A stretch of DNA of 64,000 bases, taken from positions 1 to 64,000 of the forward strand of contig MU859127.1 in the NCBI GenBank assembly GCA_033297205.1, in the 5' to 3' direction. The notes under the pieces were generated by a model. The model saw nothing but the letters and a program-made list of their open reading frames with translations, did no database searches and was not told where the DNA came from. Position 1 is the stretch's first letter; each line of letters opens with the position of its first letter. Source of the stretch: Pseudoneurospora amorphoporcata (lineage: Eukaryota > Ascomycota > Sordariomycetes > Sordariales > Sordariaceae). Both the position numbers and the translations under genes were made by a program. Shown here in pieces: positions 36,803 to 48,133 of this stretch.

Positions 36803-37940
36803 ACATAAGGAAGTAATGGGTTTTTTTGCACTTTCCGAGAGGACTTGGCAACAACACAAAGAAGAGCATAGGTTAGAGACAGAGAGGATAGGGATTCAGG
36901 AGGGACTTGGAGATCTTAGCATTGCAAGGGTGTTTCTTCAGCATAGCATTGGAAACAGGAGGAGTTGCCCTACATTTCCTTTTAGTCAATAGTGTTTACA
37001 CAGTAGGGATATATACATGTACGAGTATCGAAATACTAATAATATCACAATAATATCACATCAACATACGAAACTACCTAGGCTGCCATGGTGTGACTAT
37101 CTCGGATTGTCTTGAAGTTGCCGGTCTAGCCTACCGAATGGGCATCATGGAGGTCATGGTTGAATGAGCCTTGGGAAGACAAGCAGAAAGTTCACAATAT
37201 CACACAGCGCTCGGGAATGACGATCGAAGGTGGACTAATTGGAGGAGATGGTAGCGGATAGAGTAATGACTCTGTCCATGGGAAAGTATATCAACGCAAC
37301 GAATGGGTACTGGCTGAGCAAGGGCAGATTTAATAGTTGAAGTCGTAGATTCCTGTATCGTTGATATTCCAAGGGCCTTGAGAATGTACATGCCATTATC
37401 ACGAGGGTTTTGCGATGTTGCCACAACATCTGGGAGTGGCAATCGAGGAGGGGAAAAGCGGTAGAACCCTAATGCCAGTTCTAAGATACCGTGTTCACGT
37501 CTAAAAGACAATATGCCGGCAAAGCCAGCAGCTGGCATCCTGTCATAGCTTTGTAAACCCTGAATCAGATGTCCCTCAAAAGTCCCTCGGCCCCCTTGGC
37601 CCCAATAATGTGCACCCTCCAAACTCCGGTTCTCCTAGGCATCACCTAATGCGCATTGGAACAACAAAAAGCAGAGAAGTGCATGCGTGCGTGCCGCCAG
37701 TGATAGCTGGCAAAAGTCGTGATAGTTTCGTAGCCCCGTGTCCAATCCTCATGTCACAATTCTGAAACTCCCAGTTCCTGCCCTGCCCTGTCCGTCATGA
37801 AATGGGCTGTATACCCGAGCCACCTGCTAGAGATCAAGTCACCGGTTTTCGTCGTTACGCTCGCTAAGGTGAATCTGGGCGGTTGTAATTTCTTGTGTTT
37901 TTTTTTCTTCTTCTCCTTGTGGTATGGGATCGTCTCTTGT
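36803..37940. other. Intergenic between convergent genes, 1.1 kb
   Basis: Between the LIM gene (+) and the SUMO gene (-), presumably 3' UTRs. No gene recognised; a 140-codon minus-strand frame at 37200-37622 has no features of a protein family known to me. Confidence 0.5.
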
Positions 37941-38368
37941 CTAGCAGCCGCCCACCTGCTCTTGGTGGACTTCCAAGCAATCGCCGTCCTGCATCTCGAG
38001 CTATAGTATTGTGGTGCAAATGGTCAGCAACCGGGTGTCCGGAGTGGTTGGGTGCTTCGTCTGCCATGGTGTGATCCCGGGCTCGAAATAACATCACCAC
38101 ATATGATGGGTGCATGTCAGATTTTACTCACAGTGTCTGGGGTATCCGTGGGCTGTACGCGCTGACCCTCGAAGAGGAATCTAACGGAAGCCAAAGTCTT
38201 ACCCTGGCGCTCGCAGAACGCCGTCATGAGCTTCTCCAGCTTGGTGCTCCGCTTGATCTTGAAAAAGACCTCGTTGTTGTTGTCGGTGACCTTGATGTTG
38301 AGGTGCTCGACCGCGGGGGCGGCGGCATCGGCGCCGGAGTTGTTGCCGTTCTCAGCGTTGTCCGCCAT
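37941..38368 (-). CDS. smt3: SUMO (Smt3-type ubiquitin-like modifier)
   Basis: Two exons (38368-38132, 38000-37941) encode 98 aa. A flexible N terminus (MADNAENGNNSG) precedes the beta-grasp fold (HLNIKVTDNNNEVFFKIK, ERQGK, RFLFEGQRV, DTPDTLEMQDGDCLEV). The sequence ends EQVGGC; the mature modifier would end at the Gly-Gly after removal of a single Cys by a SUMO protease. The intron 38001-38131 (131 nt) is phase 0 and splits PDT from LEMQDGD. SUMO is attached to lysines of nuclear and other proteins through E1, E2 (Ubc9) and E3 enzymes. The length fits the family. Confidence 0.96.
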
Positions 38369-39610
38369 GTTGATGATTTGGAGTTGGAGATGTTAAGGCA
38401 GAGAAGTCTAGTCGCAAAAGAAGTTTCGTCAGCGAAACTGGACGGGTCGAATTTGAACGGTTGAGATGTTCGGAAAGACTATATTTCCAGGCTGCGATAG
38501 AAGCAACAGAGTGCGCGGGTGCAAACGCGCCAGAAAGCCTCGTCCTGCCTGTGTTGTCGTGGGCAACAAACACGACGAGATGGAGCAGGAATCGGTGGAG
38601 GGGCAGCGATGGCCCAGAGGGGAAACGGGTTGTCTTACTGGGCAGGCGTATAGCTGGACGACTATTGATGGATGGTGGGTGTCGAGGACTTGTAGTCTTG
38701 GGATTTAGTCAAGTCAAGTGTGTCCGGGAGTATTAAAGAAGTGGAAGGCGAGGTGGACAATGGCTGGAAGGACGCGGTTTGTAGGGTCGGGTGCAGCAGA
38801 CACTCAAAGTCCATCCAGGTGGGGCCAGCCGTGAAACAACCAATATTTTGTACGAAACCTGGATGACTATCTCAACCTGGGATGGAAGCTTTTGTGGTGA
38901 ACCTGAACCGTTTGTGCACTTCACAAGTAAGGCTCTGCTAAAATGCGGCGAAGCAATCAACGGCCCGTGCCCAATTTTTAAGGCCATTATGGGACGAAAA
39001 GGCCGAGGACGACCAGTCTGTGAAGGTATTCGTACACCAAATTGTATGCCCACCAAACTACTCAAGTACCTCACTGTCTAGCTTCAGGTCAACCATTCGA
39101 ATACCTTTTTTGCAGACCACCTTGCGCCCCGCAACCCTTATAGTGATGATATCCTGGTAGACCTAGTCAGTCATTTGTTATACATTCCAGCGTTTGTGGT
39201 AAGACTGGTTGAAAGAAAGTACAGACAGGCCGGCGCATCGGTGTTCACTGTCGGTGTTTCTGACCCGGAGAGTGCCTGACATCATCCCTCCGTTTCCTTC
39301 ACTGATACGCGCGGCAGCTGGAAACTGGACTCAGAACGGGGTACCGAAGCACCGGGATTGTTGTGGGGATTCCAAGCTTTGGGAGATCCTCAATCGTCAA
39401 GTCCACTCGGATCTGTTGTTCTTACGAACGATAAAAGCACAGGCTTAGGAAAAGCAACTAGTTCATCCTTTCACGCTCCAGCTTCCAACCAGACGGGCTT
39501 CTTTGCTGTCTCACATTCAACACCATGGTGGGTTCAAGTGCAGTCCCAGCCTGCTCTCCCCATTTCCCTCCAGGAGACTCAGCTTTCTCATGAGGCACTG
39601 CTGACCGTTC
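38369..39610. other. Divergent intergenic region, SUMO/CMC4
   Basis: Bidirectional promoter region of 1.2 kb. No gene recognised. An in-frame TGA at 39602-39604 lies directly upstream of the CMC4 start codon and supports that start. Confidence 0.5.
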
Positions 39611-40008
39611 ATGTTGCCTTACCAGACATTGCAAGACGACCTCGCGACCAATCCGCCATGCCATCCTCGTGCGGTCAGTTCCACGTTTCCTCTGATCTTT
39701 TGTCATGGATTTGAACATGTGGCGTGCTGACATGCGACTCATGTGCCTGCAGTGCGCGATACAAAGTGAGGATAACGGGCTTGACTCCTGTCTCGTTCAA
39801 GACTCGCAGTTTGCTGACCTCACATCACACCGCAGATTGCTTGAACAGAAACGGATTCGACGAGAGCAAGTGCCAGAAGCTGGTGGACGCACTCTACGAG
39901 TGTTGTAACGCGTTTTACGAAAAGAACGGTGACAGCGCGTCAACGGTTAGCTGCCCCAAAGCGAACTTGTTAAGGCTCAAGATGGAACAGAGAAAGAAGG
40001 CTACATGA
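39611..40008 (+). CDS. cmc4: Twin CX9C mitochondrial protein CMC4
   Basis: Three exons (39611-39673, 39753-39765, 39836-40008) encode 82 aa. The 13-nt middle exon supplies CAIQ and is needed to connect NPPCHPRA to NCLNRNGFDESKC. The product has twin CX9C motifs: C-HPRACAIQN-C and C-QKLVDALYE-C, plus the CMC4 hallmarks of a second Cys right after the last motif (ECC) and the tail SCPK...LLRLKMEQR. Family role: small CHCH protein of the mitochondrial intermembrane space, imported and oxidised by the MIA40-ERV1 system; its exact function is not settled. Start: the first ATG after an in-frame stop at 39602-39604. Confidence 0.92.
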
Positions 40009-40800
40009 AGGAAAACATGAGGAATCGAAATGTATCACTTGTCCAGATATGTCCACCTAAACGCCCCGTGAAGGTGTTAGGTAACTTGGACGGAAAGTGC
40101 AGTATTCCTCTGGGCGATCCTTGAGCACGCGAGAGACCTCATGGGCCTGAACAAGAAATGAAGATCTTGTTCCGAGACTCTAATAGGAATGCCGTGGACA
40201 TTAATAAGGGAAAAGAAGAAGAAGAAAAGAGCAAAGAAATTTTTTGGGTCGGTCGCTTTTTGTATCATTTTCCTGCACAGGTGGAGGGGCCCGAGTTTGG
40301 GTGGAGTCGGGTCGGGTTGATGGGGTCTTGTCATAGAGACCCATATTCTGCCGGCCGCAGATCCCAGTCCGGCCCATTGAGCCGCAATGGAACGCGTCGT
40401 GCGGACGGCAAGCAAGTTGCTAGCGGCAGCTGGAGCTTCGACGTGTGTTTGGAAATTCCATAACGTGAATTATTACAACATGAATTACATTTCTTTACAC
40501 AGGCGCACACAGAACTAAACCTATTCACTACGAAAAGTGGAAGCCACCTCGTGATAAAACGACTAACCCCGGCATCAAAATCACCGAAAGTGGGACGTCA
40601 TCTTGCCCAACCTGTGTTTCTTTCTGGAACGAGCTGTCGACGAACGAGTGGACAAAGTACGGGCATGGAATGCAATTGAAAGGCAGCAACGATCCGCCTC
40701 TCCCCCACCAAGAACCCGCGACGCGCCTACCTACCAAACAGTCCTTACAGAACCACACCAAATCACCACTTGAACCTCACAGATACGGAAACCACCAAGG
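40009..40800. other. Intergenic, upstream of nup84
   Basis: Between cmc4 and nup84, both plus strand. Contains the cmc4 3' UTR and the nup84 promoter; no gene seen. Confidence 0.5.
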
Positions 40801-43800
40801 ATGAAAATGGCACCCGCAGTGGTGAGCAGCAACCCATCCTTCTTTACGCCCAAGTCGCAGTGTACATTTCTTCTGATGCGCAATTACTACAGGACACTTC
40901 CGTCACCTCGGACGCCAGCTTCTCTTTTGCTTCGAAAAGCGAGAGCCCAGATCTAGGTTCGATCATCGCGGAGCTGCAAATACCTAGACCTGCCAACTGC
41001 TAACACTACACTCACACCCAGGACTTATACCTCCTCCCATGGACCAACAGCCGTCACCATACCGGAAAACCGTCATCCGAGCCGGCCATGAAGTCGAGTT
41101 CTTTTCGGGAGAGCTGGACCGCCACCTCACCGACCTCAGAGGAACCACAGAAGAGAAGCGCGCCCAGGTCTTCCAGCTTGTCGACTCTTACCATGCATAC
41201 TCAAGGAAAAGGGCGGATCGGCTCCGCGAGCGCCAGCCACGCAAACTCATCCTCCGCGAAAACGAAATGGACATCGACGATAACGAAACCGACGACCTAA
41301 CCGCAAACTTCGACGAAGAATATCGGAAAGCAGAAGAGGAGGCGCAAACATGGGATCTCCTTAGGCGCATGCTGCCCCTGGAATATGGCCAAGACGAAAC
41401 ATCTCAGTTGAAGCGACACACAAAACCATCCGTACAGTCACGAAACCAATACTGGAACGATTTCATGCTGTCCGACTCGTTGGCAAGGGAACAAAAGGTC
41501 GTGCTAGAGTGGCTCCAAAGCAGCGCAAGCCAGGGACCGCCAGTGGACGACATTGTGAGCCATCTTCAGGAGAGCGCAGAGAGGGGTGACATCCTTGCCC
41601 ATGGCTGGCTTCATACCCGCACCAAGATCAAGCTGCAGAAGAGTGTGAACGGTTACCAAGGACCGCTTGACCCAAGGGCGTTTGGCTTTGCCGAATCACA
41701 CCTCAGCTCCAACACGCTCGTCACCCAGCTCGACCCCGATGCTATCACACGGCAGGCTCGCAAGTTGGAAACCCAGGATGACTTTTTCGAGCGCGCCATC
41801 TGGTTGGGCTGCTTTGAAATGCTACGTCGTGGCTGCTCGATGGCTGAGATTCGGGAGTGGTGCTCTGTGAGGACGGAGCTATGGAGAGCTGCGTCCCTTG
41901 CGCCCCTACCGCTTGCGAACCCGGAAGACGAGGACCAGCCGGACTTTGACCCGCGGTCGCTCGTTCTATGGAGACGGATGTGCTTTTCCACCGCTCGGGA
42001 TGGTGGAACTAGTGATCACGACCGGGCGGTCTATGGCCTGCTGGCTGGTGACATCGCGAGTGTAGAGAAGGTGTGCGAGACGTGGGATGACCTTTTATTT
42101 GCTCACTACAACGCTCTACTTCGAACGCGGTTCGACTCGTATTTGGTCAAGCACGGTGGAGACGAGGCTGCTAGGGCCGCCCAACAGTTCCCTGCTTTCA
42201 ACGCGGTTTTGCATCACGGAGATCCCCACTCGGTCAGCAAGAGGCTCGTTACCCTACTCGAGACGGATTCGAGGACGAGCGCCGAAGCTACAAGGCCATC
42301 CAAGGCACTACAGGGTGCCATTGTTGCCCATGAACTCGGCCGGTATTTGACTAATCAGGGACTCGTCCTGGCGCAGCACGCAAATCAACGATCAAAGTCC
42401 AACTTGATCCCTCCAGTTGACCTGCAAGTCCCAGATGACCTTAACCACCCTAAATACTTCAACCTGTCGGACCATAACAGCCTTCGTGTGTTCAGTCACG
42501 TTCTCATCATTTACACTACTCTCAACAAGCTCAGCGAGACCCGTATCATTTCCGATGTCCGTCAAGACGCCATGGAGAACATTATCGCAGCCTACATCAG
42601 CTACCTCCGCCTCGCCAATATGGAGGAGATGATACCACTTTATTGCTCCAAGCTACACGGCCAACGCGTATACCAGGCGCTCAGCAGAAACCTTATTCAC
42701 ATTCTTGACAACAATGCACGGAGGGTGCAGATTTCTATTATGAACAGACTCGGCATCAGTGTTTCGGAGTTTGTCAAGAGGCAACCAGAGGTTTTCCTTA
42801 CCGATGTCAACGACCTTCTACAGCCCTGTGAGGCTAAGAGGAGATTCAAGGTGCTGGAGGACGGCCCGGCGACACTGAAGTACGGCCGCATAGTGAAGCC
42901 GGATTTCTTTGGTGACGACGAGGCGGAAGAATTTGACACAGAAGAGGGACATATCATCTGCTCTCTGGAATGGCTCATGTTGACCGATGGTTTGTTCGTG
43001 GAGACATGTTCATATGTTCTCAGGGCCTACAAGTATTTCCTAAGTGAGTACTCTCCCATCATTGCTTCTATTTGATTGTACAGCAAGTTGCTAACATTCT
43101 ACAGAACGCGCACGCTTGCGTGCCGCCCGTGCTCTCTCTCAGAGGGTGCCAGGCAGGGAGATCATTCGACGGAAGACCGGAATCCTGGTCGGGGGTGAGG
43201 ACAACGATGGCAGTATCGAATGGTTTGCCGAGTTCGCCGCCAGTGAGCTTCCAGAAGACTTGCTCACGCGTTACGCTGGTGACAAGAACGCGGTCATCGC
43301 ACACGTACGAAATATGTGGGAGCTCGAGTGTCTTGTCAAGGCGCTGGACTCGATGGAGACTTTGTCCTCTTTGGCAGTTCTCGCTAGGGAGTAAGTATTT
43401 CCAAATAACAATTTGGCGTTCATGACTAACAAATTATGACTAGGGATAGCACCAACTCTCGCGAAATGTGGCAGCATACAAGCAAGGAAGTCCGCGCGGC
43501 CAAGGCATGCATGCAACCGGTTCTCAAGGGATGGTTGACAGAGAGTCTTCGACGTAAGTTCACACGCATTCTTATCATCCGTAGGGAAATTTTCTAACGT
43601 GCACTCGTATCAGCCGACCCCGACTTCCAAGCTCTTCGCGAGGCCTACATCCCAGAGACCGTGCTGGCTCTCGTTAGCTCTTTGCACTTTGCCGGTGCCA
43701 CTCTCTCACGCGACTACTTGCTCGAATGCATGGAGCTGGCTGCGGTTGTCGCTGAGAAGGGGTCAGTCGTAGCTCAGGAGTTCGTCAATTCCGGCAGGAT

Positions 43801-43942
43801 GAAGGAGCTTGTACAGGCATTTGCCTCATGCAGCAAGGCACTCGCTATCTTCGCGAGCGAAAAGAAGGCCACCTCTAAGGAGACGAAGAAGATCAGGGAG
43901 CACGGTTGGTCTCGGGAGCTCTGGTCTGTCAAGCCACAATAG
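40801..43942 (+). CDS. nup84: Nucleoporin NUP84/NUP107
   Basis: Six exons (40801-40821, 40893-40956, 41022-43043, 43105-43390, 43444-43553, 43614-43942) encode 943 aa. The two short first exons give MKMAPAV plus DTSVTSDASFSFASKSESPD, then the large exon. The protein is all-helical in appearance with the NUP84/NUP107 family strings YWNDFMLSDSLAREQK, ERAIWLGCFEMLRRGCS and IWLG-type helices, and an acidic patch near residue 120. Family role: scaffold nucleoporin of the Y-shaped (NUP84/NUP107-160) complex of the nuclear pore. All junction phases agree (0, 1, 1, 2, 1). The ATG at 40801 or the one at 40807 could be used; they differ by two residues. Confidence 0.92.
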
Positions 43943-44286
43943 GGTGCCTTTATGTTGCGAAGAACGTCGAAGATGATCCAGCGCCCCTTTTCCTGGTGGG
44001 GTCAAAGAGTTAGACATGTCTGAGAGACGTTTGAATACTTCACTGTACGAATCATGACGGATTAGAAAGTTAAGGGCTGGTTGGGCTGCAGGTGGAATAA
44101 TGGAACAGAGGAAGCTACTATGGATTCGTAAGGTATGTATCATACAGATGGCGTTGTGGGGATACGCCTGGCGAAGAACAACACACTTTGCATGACGATA
44201 AATGTCTTTGAAAAGCATCAGTTTAGCGACAGTCTTACAAGTTATGATCCGCGCATTCAATGGGACTCTTGCAGGCATACAAGTAA
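43943..44286. other. Intergenic between convergent genes
   Basis: Short space between the 3' ends of nup84 (+) and the CVNH gene (-). Nothing recognised. Confidence 0.5.
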
Positions 44287-45063
44287 TCAAACCAATGAGT
44301 CTGACAGCAGGGTGCGGTTTGACGATGAAGGAGGGGGCCCATCCGATGACTTGTTTCCCATGTGGTTATAGCAACCCGCGCACCCATCCACGTCGTACAA
44401 GGTAGTGTCTGTTGTTGAAATGGTAAGAATCTAGACCCAACCTCAAATGACCTTAGGTTTCCTGAAGGATGATGAAACTTACTCAAGTCAAGCGTGCTGT
44501 TGTGTAGTACATGCGCCATGTCGGGGCATAGACAGTTCAGAAAGATGGTACGGAAGTTGTTGAAGATTCGGCAGTTACGGCAGGTCGTGGTGTAGTTTCC
44601 GCTGAAGGGGAAAGAGCGAGTTAGTTATTATCATATCGTCTGGATGGGAAACTGCAGAAGTATATCGCTGGACGGCCCCTTCCGCTTACCTATCGTAACT
44701 CTCCAAGGCTCCATTTCTGTTTCCCACGCAGAAGTTGAGATCCAGCCTATGGCCGACGAAGCAACATGTTAGGAACCCAAGTATCGCACAAGTTGGCCGT
44801 GGACGTTTGATGGGATAACTGGTATCATAGTCAAAGACTTACCAAGTGTAATTGTACCCAAAGATGGCAACGTCGTCGTTTAGACAGTTGCACCCCAACC
44901 AGTGACCCTCGTGTAGACTTGCGCCCGTGATGATGCAATGACTGGCATATCCTCCGGTCGGGTGTTGCGCAGAGACATCTGCAGACAAGAAGCTGCTGGT
45001 AAGCAGCGTGAGGGTGATAATGCCGCGGAGGGCTGATGAGGCGAGGCGTATGATGCTGGCCAT
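44287..45063 (-). CDS. Secreted cyanovirin-N homology (CVNH) protein
   Basis: Four exons (45063-44843, 44746-44690, 44601-44483, 44408-44287) encode 172 aa. A hydrophobic signal-like N terminus (about 31 residues, ending in SADVSA) is followed by a CVNH-like repeat pair: GGYASHCIITGASL, LDLNFCVGNRNGALESYD, GNYTTTCRNCRIFN, LNCLCPD and LDLNTTLYDVDGCAGCYN. The paired LDLN...N/D-G pattern and CRNCRI strings are typical of CVNH folds, which bind mannose-rich or other glycans. The mature protein has many cysteines (about a dozen), more than cytosolic CVNH proteins, and several NxT/S sites, in keeping with secretion. The last junction is chosen at the acceptor before 44408 because it gives the second LDLN...G-C unit; an earlier acceptor at gtctag gives a shorter tail. 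Its ligand is unknown. Confidence 0.82.
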
Positions 45064-45392
45064 TGTGGGCTCGAGTGTTTATGAGAACGGTGGTAAGTTG
45101 AGCAGAGGGGACGAATCTGCGAATATCAAAGTAGGTTCCTCCGGAAGCAGACCAGGAACTTGACCATGGTACTGAACCAGATGCGAGGAAGAGGGTCGCT
45201 TCAAATATCACCACGCATTGACAAGGCATGTGCTTTCCTGCGTGTACAACTTTCGTCTTACAAGAAGTAATTCAGGGGAAGGCACGACTGACCGGGCAAG
45301 CAATGAGCAGATTTTCACCTGTTCCGCCTCTATTCCACCCATGTTTGCCCACTGGAGTGTTTCAAGAAACACCAATTTCCTCTTCCCTCTTC
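45064..45392. other. Intergenic, CVNH promoter side
   Basis: Between the CVNH start and the 3' end of the glycosylase gene, both minus strand. Nothing specific recognised. Confidence 0.45.
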
Positions 45393-47346
45393 TCATCCAA
45401 ATATCACCAAGCCACCACACTCATCATAGCCAACCCGTCCTTCGTCTACCGCCCTCCGCATCTCCTCACGCAGAGGTTCTCGCTCACCGGTCACGGGATC
45501 CCACTCCCATCCTTCACGCATCCTGTTTGTCGCACGATCTCGTCAGTACTGAATGAATGACCTAAAAGAGAAGATGAAGGCAAAGACCTTCAAAGAATAT
45601 AACGTACCACATCCACCGCAAACATGCTTTCAACTCTTTATCCCGTGGCAAAACCCGCATCCATTCCGGCTGAAACTCTGGATGACGGCCCTTCCCCTTC
45701 CAGTCCTCTGCCCTACCCAGTAACTTATCCCGACAAAAGATCCGCCACGAGTCCAGAGCGTAGGGACCCTGTGTGAGATGGCCGATTTCCCAGGCGGATC
45801 CGATGGCATTTCGTTGGGCTAGTTTGACGGCGTTGGTAGTACTATCATCACCATCCTCGATTCCTCCCTGTGACACTTGCCCATTATAGAAAAAATCCTC
45901 AGGCTCACACCCAAATTCCTCTCCCACTTTTACCCCCCTCGCATCTCCCACCCTCGGATAATTCTTGACCCCGTACCTCTTCTCCTTACAAGGCGGACAC
46001 TCGATCCACATCCTTGCATACTTTTGTATGACGGAGCAACGAGTGACTGAAAGCCCAAGGGGGCGGATGATGTTAATGATCTCGACGGGATCGGCACCCG
46101 CGAGCGCCACGGGAGTAGGGAAACGAGCCATGAGTTGGCGGAACAGGGGAATGGCCATTGTACCCCGGACTTTGATGAGGAATGTTACGGCTATGAGAAG
46201 GCGGAAGGGATCGGAGGCCACTTCTTCTTGGATCAAACCGAAGCTGGGGGCGGAGAGGGGAGGGATGGGAAGGCAGGAGATGCCGGGGGGTGGGCTTTGG
46301 GACTTTTGGGTTGGGGTTTTGGTCTTGGATGGAGAGGACTTGCTCTTAGATGGAGACGTTTTGTTTGTTGATTTCGGCCATGGCGATGTTTCGCTAAAGA
46401 AGGGTGATTTGTAGGTGCGCTTCCCGGTAATTCTCGCCGTAGCTGGTGGAAGAGATTCATCGAAACTCAACGTGTCTGTTACCAGTACATCACCGAAGGC
46501 GGCGTCGAGGATTTCGTTGGGGGACGAGGGTAAAGCAAGGTTACACCGGGTACTCCGGGCGTCGGGATTACCTGTATCGTCTGGTAACCCGGAATGTCCG
46601 AAGCTTGCGTCTTCGTTCAATCCTGGATTCTTTTCTTTCAACCCTCGCTCGTCCTGACAAGCCTCAGCTGGGCGGTGGACAACCATCACCAACTGAGTCG
46701 ACGATGCCATGTTCACCTCCTCTTGATTGGGCTCGTCACGCTTTACTGCTTTTCCAGCATACCCCAAGACACTGGCCTCCAGTTGAACTTTCGTCCTTCG
46801 TCTGTTCGTTTTCGCAGTATCATCCTCTGCCCAAAACTGTGAGATACCTCTCCCCACCACAGCCGTCGCCTTCCTCACCCCCTTCCTTCCACATGTTTCC
46901 ATTTTTGCCGGCGTAATTTCTTCTCCCCCAACACCTCCACTTCCCCCCAGAACACTCCTGACCCTCCCTTTCATTACCACATCCAAAAACGGCAACAAGC
47001 ACAGCTCACAATCCCCTACACTTTCCGACGCTGATGATTCAAGCCCTCGCTTCAACCTCAAAGCCTGATAAGCTTGATCCCTCAAGGAATTCGCACGATC
47101 CACCATCATCTCCCATTCCTCCATTCCACGCATGAGACTTTGCTCCCAAATCGTGCGAACTTCGACTGGTGGGGCGAGACCGGAAGTGAGTAACGAGGTG
47201 AGAAATTCCCAGTCTGAGTCAGACGAGGAGTCGACGTTGAAGCCATTGAGGATGTCGTCGGCTAGGGTTGGGGATATGGTGCCGTTATCTTGGGGACGGG
47301 GTGTCTGTGCCTGGGATTGTGATTGGGATTGTTTTGTTGATGACAT
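45393..47346 (-). CDS. MBD4-like HhH-GPD DNA glycosylase
   Basis: Two exons (47346-45608, 45522-45393) encode 622 aa. The first 340 residues are disordered, rich in Ser, Gln and Lys, with a stretch of Ser/Thr-Pro-Lys repeats just before the domain. The glycosylase domain starts at SDPFRLLIAVTFLIKVRG and includes LMARFPTPVALAGADPVEI, IIRPLGLSVTRC and GPYALDSWRIF, whose Asp (about residue 532) corresponds to the catalytic Asp of MBD4 in NDSYRIF. The intron 45523-45607 (85 nt) joins CLRWMW to MREGWEWDPVTGERE. Family role: removal of T or U mispaired with G, the product of cytosine or 5-methylcytosine deamination, starting base excision repair. No methyl-CpG-binding domain is visible, as in plant and fungal members. 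Confidence 0.87.
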
Positions 47347-48133
47347 TTTGCTGGGCTTTTTCCATCGGAGATTATTGATGGTTCATGTGTGTGAATTGAA
47401 GCAATTGTAGAGCTTAACTGAGCTTGGAAATGTGACGATGAGTTCGGAGTCAAGTTGCGGTTATCTGTGAGTGAATGCAAGGGAAGGGAGTGGGGGTGAA
47501 GAGACCAAGCTTTTGTTTGGAAGGCAAATCAAATGCCAAGCCAGGGGCTTCCTCTGCTATACTTTGTACTGGCATACACAAAATTCGACCAAAAAAAAAG
47601 ATTCGCAGTCGACAAATGTGAAAGCGAGAATCATGAAGCGTGTTCTGTCTTTACCATCGCAAAGTTGAGGCGTACATTATAATGTAGATCTAGCCGACAA
47701 AAGAAATGTTTAGACTCTTGGCATCCGTCAAGAATGCCATTGCCGTGATTCCCGTATCGTATGTAACCCACTCACATGCAAGCCCAGCGTCACCCGTCAT
47801 ACCCATATCATTATACATATTTTGACATAGGAAATAACGTCTAGGTTGTATTTAAGACCGAATACTTTGAATTTATACACTCTACGACCATCTTCATGTT
47901 CAACCAACACGCCGCACGTCCCCGCATTGCCCATGGCTACCGATAGCGCCCCTGCCCATTCCCTTTTCGTTTTGCTCTTTCTGGCCGACGCGCAAGAGGA
48001 ACACGGGGGAGCAAAATTCGGCAGCAATAGTATATGATACATACACAAAAAAAGATAGGGAAAAGCACGCACGTCTCACAACGGGTTATGATGTGAATGT
48101 CATGACTTTGCCCTTTGTTGTGGCAATGCTAAA
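47347..48133. other. Intergenic, 0.8 kb
   Basis: Between the start of the glycosylase gene and the stop of cyt-1, both minus strand. Bases 48078-48125 still match, in another frame, the C-terminal codons expected for Neurospora cytochrome c1 (see cyt-1). Otherwise nothing recognised. Confidence 0.5.
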
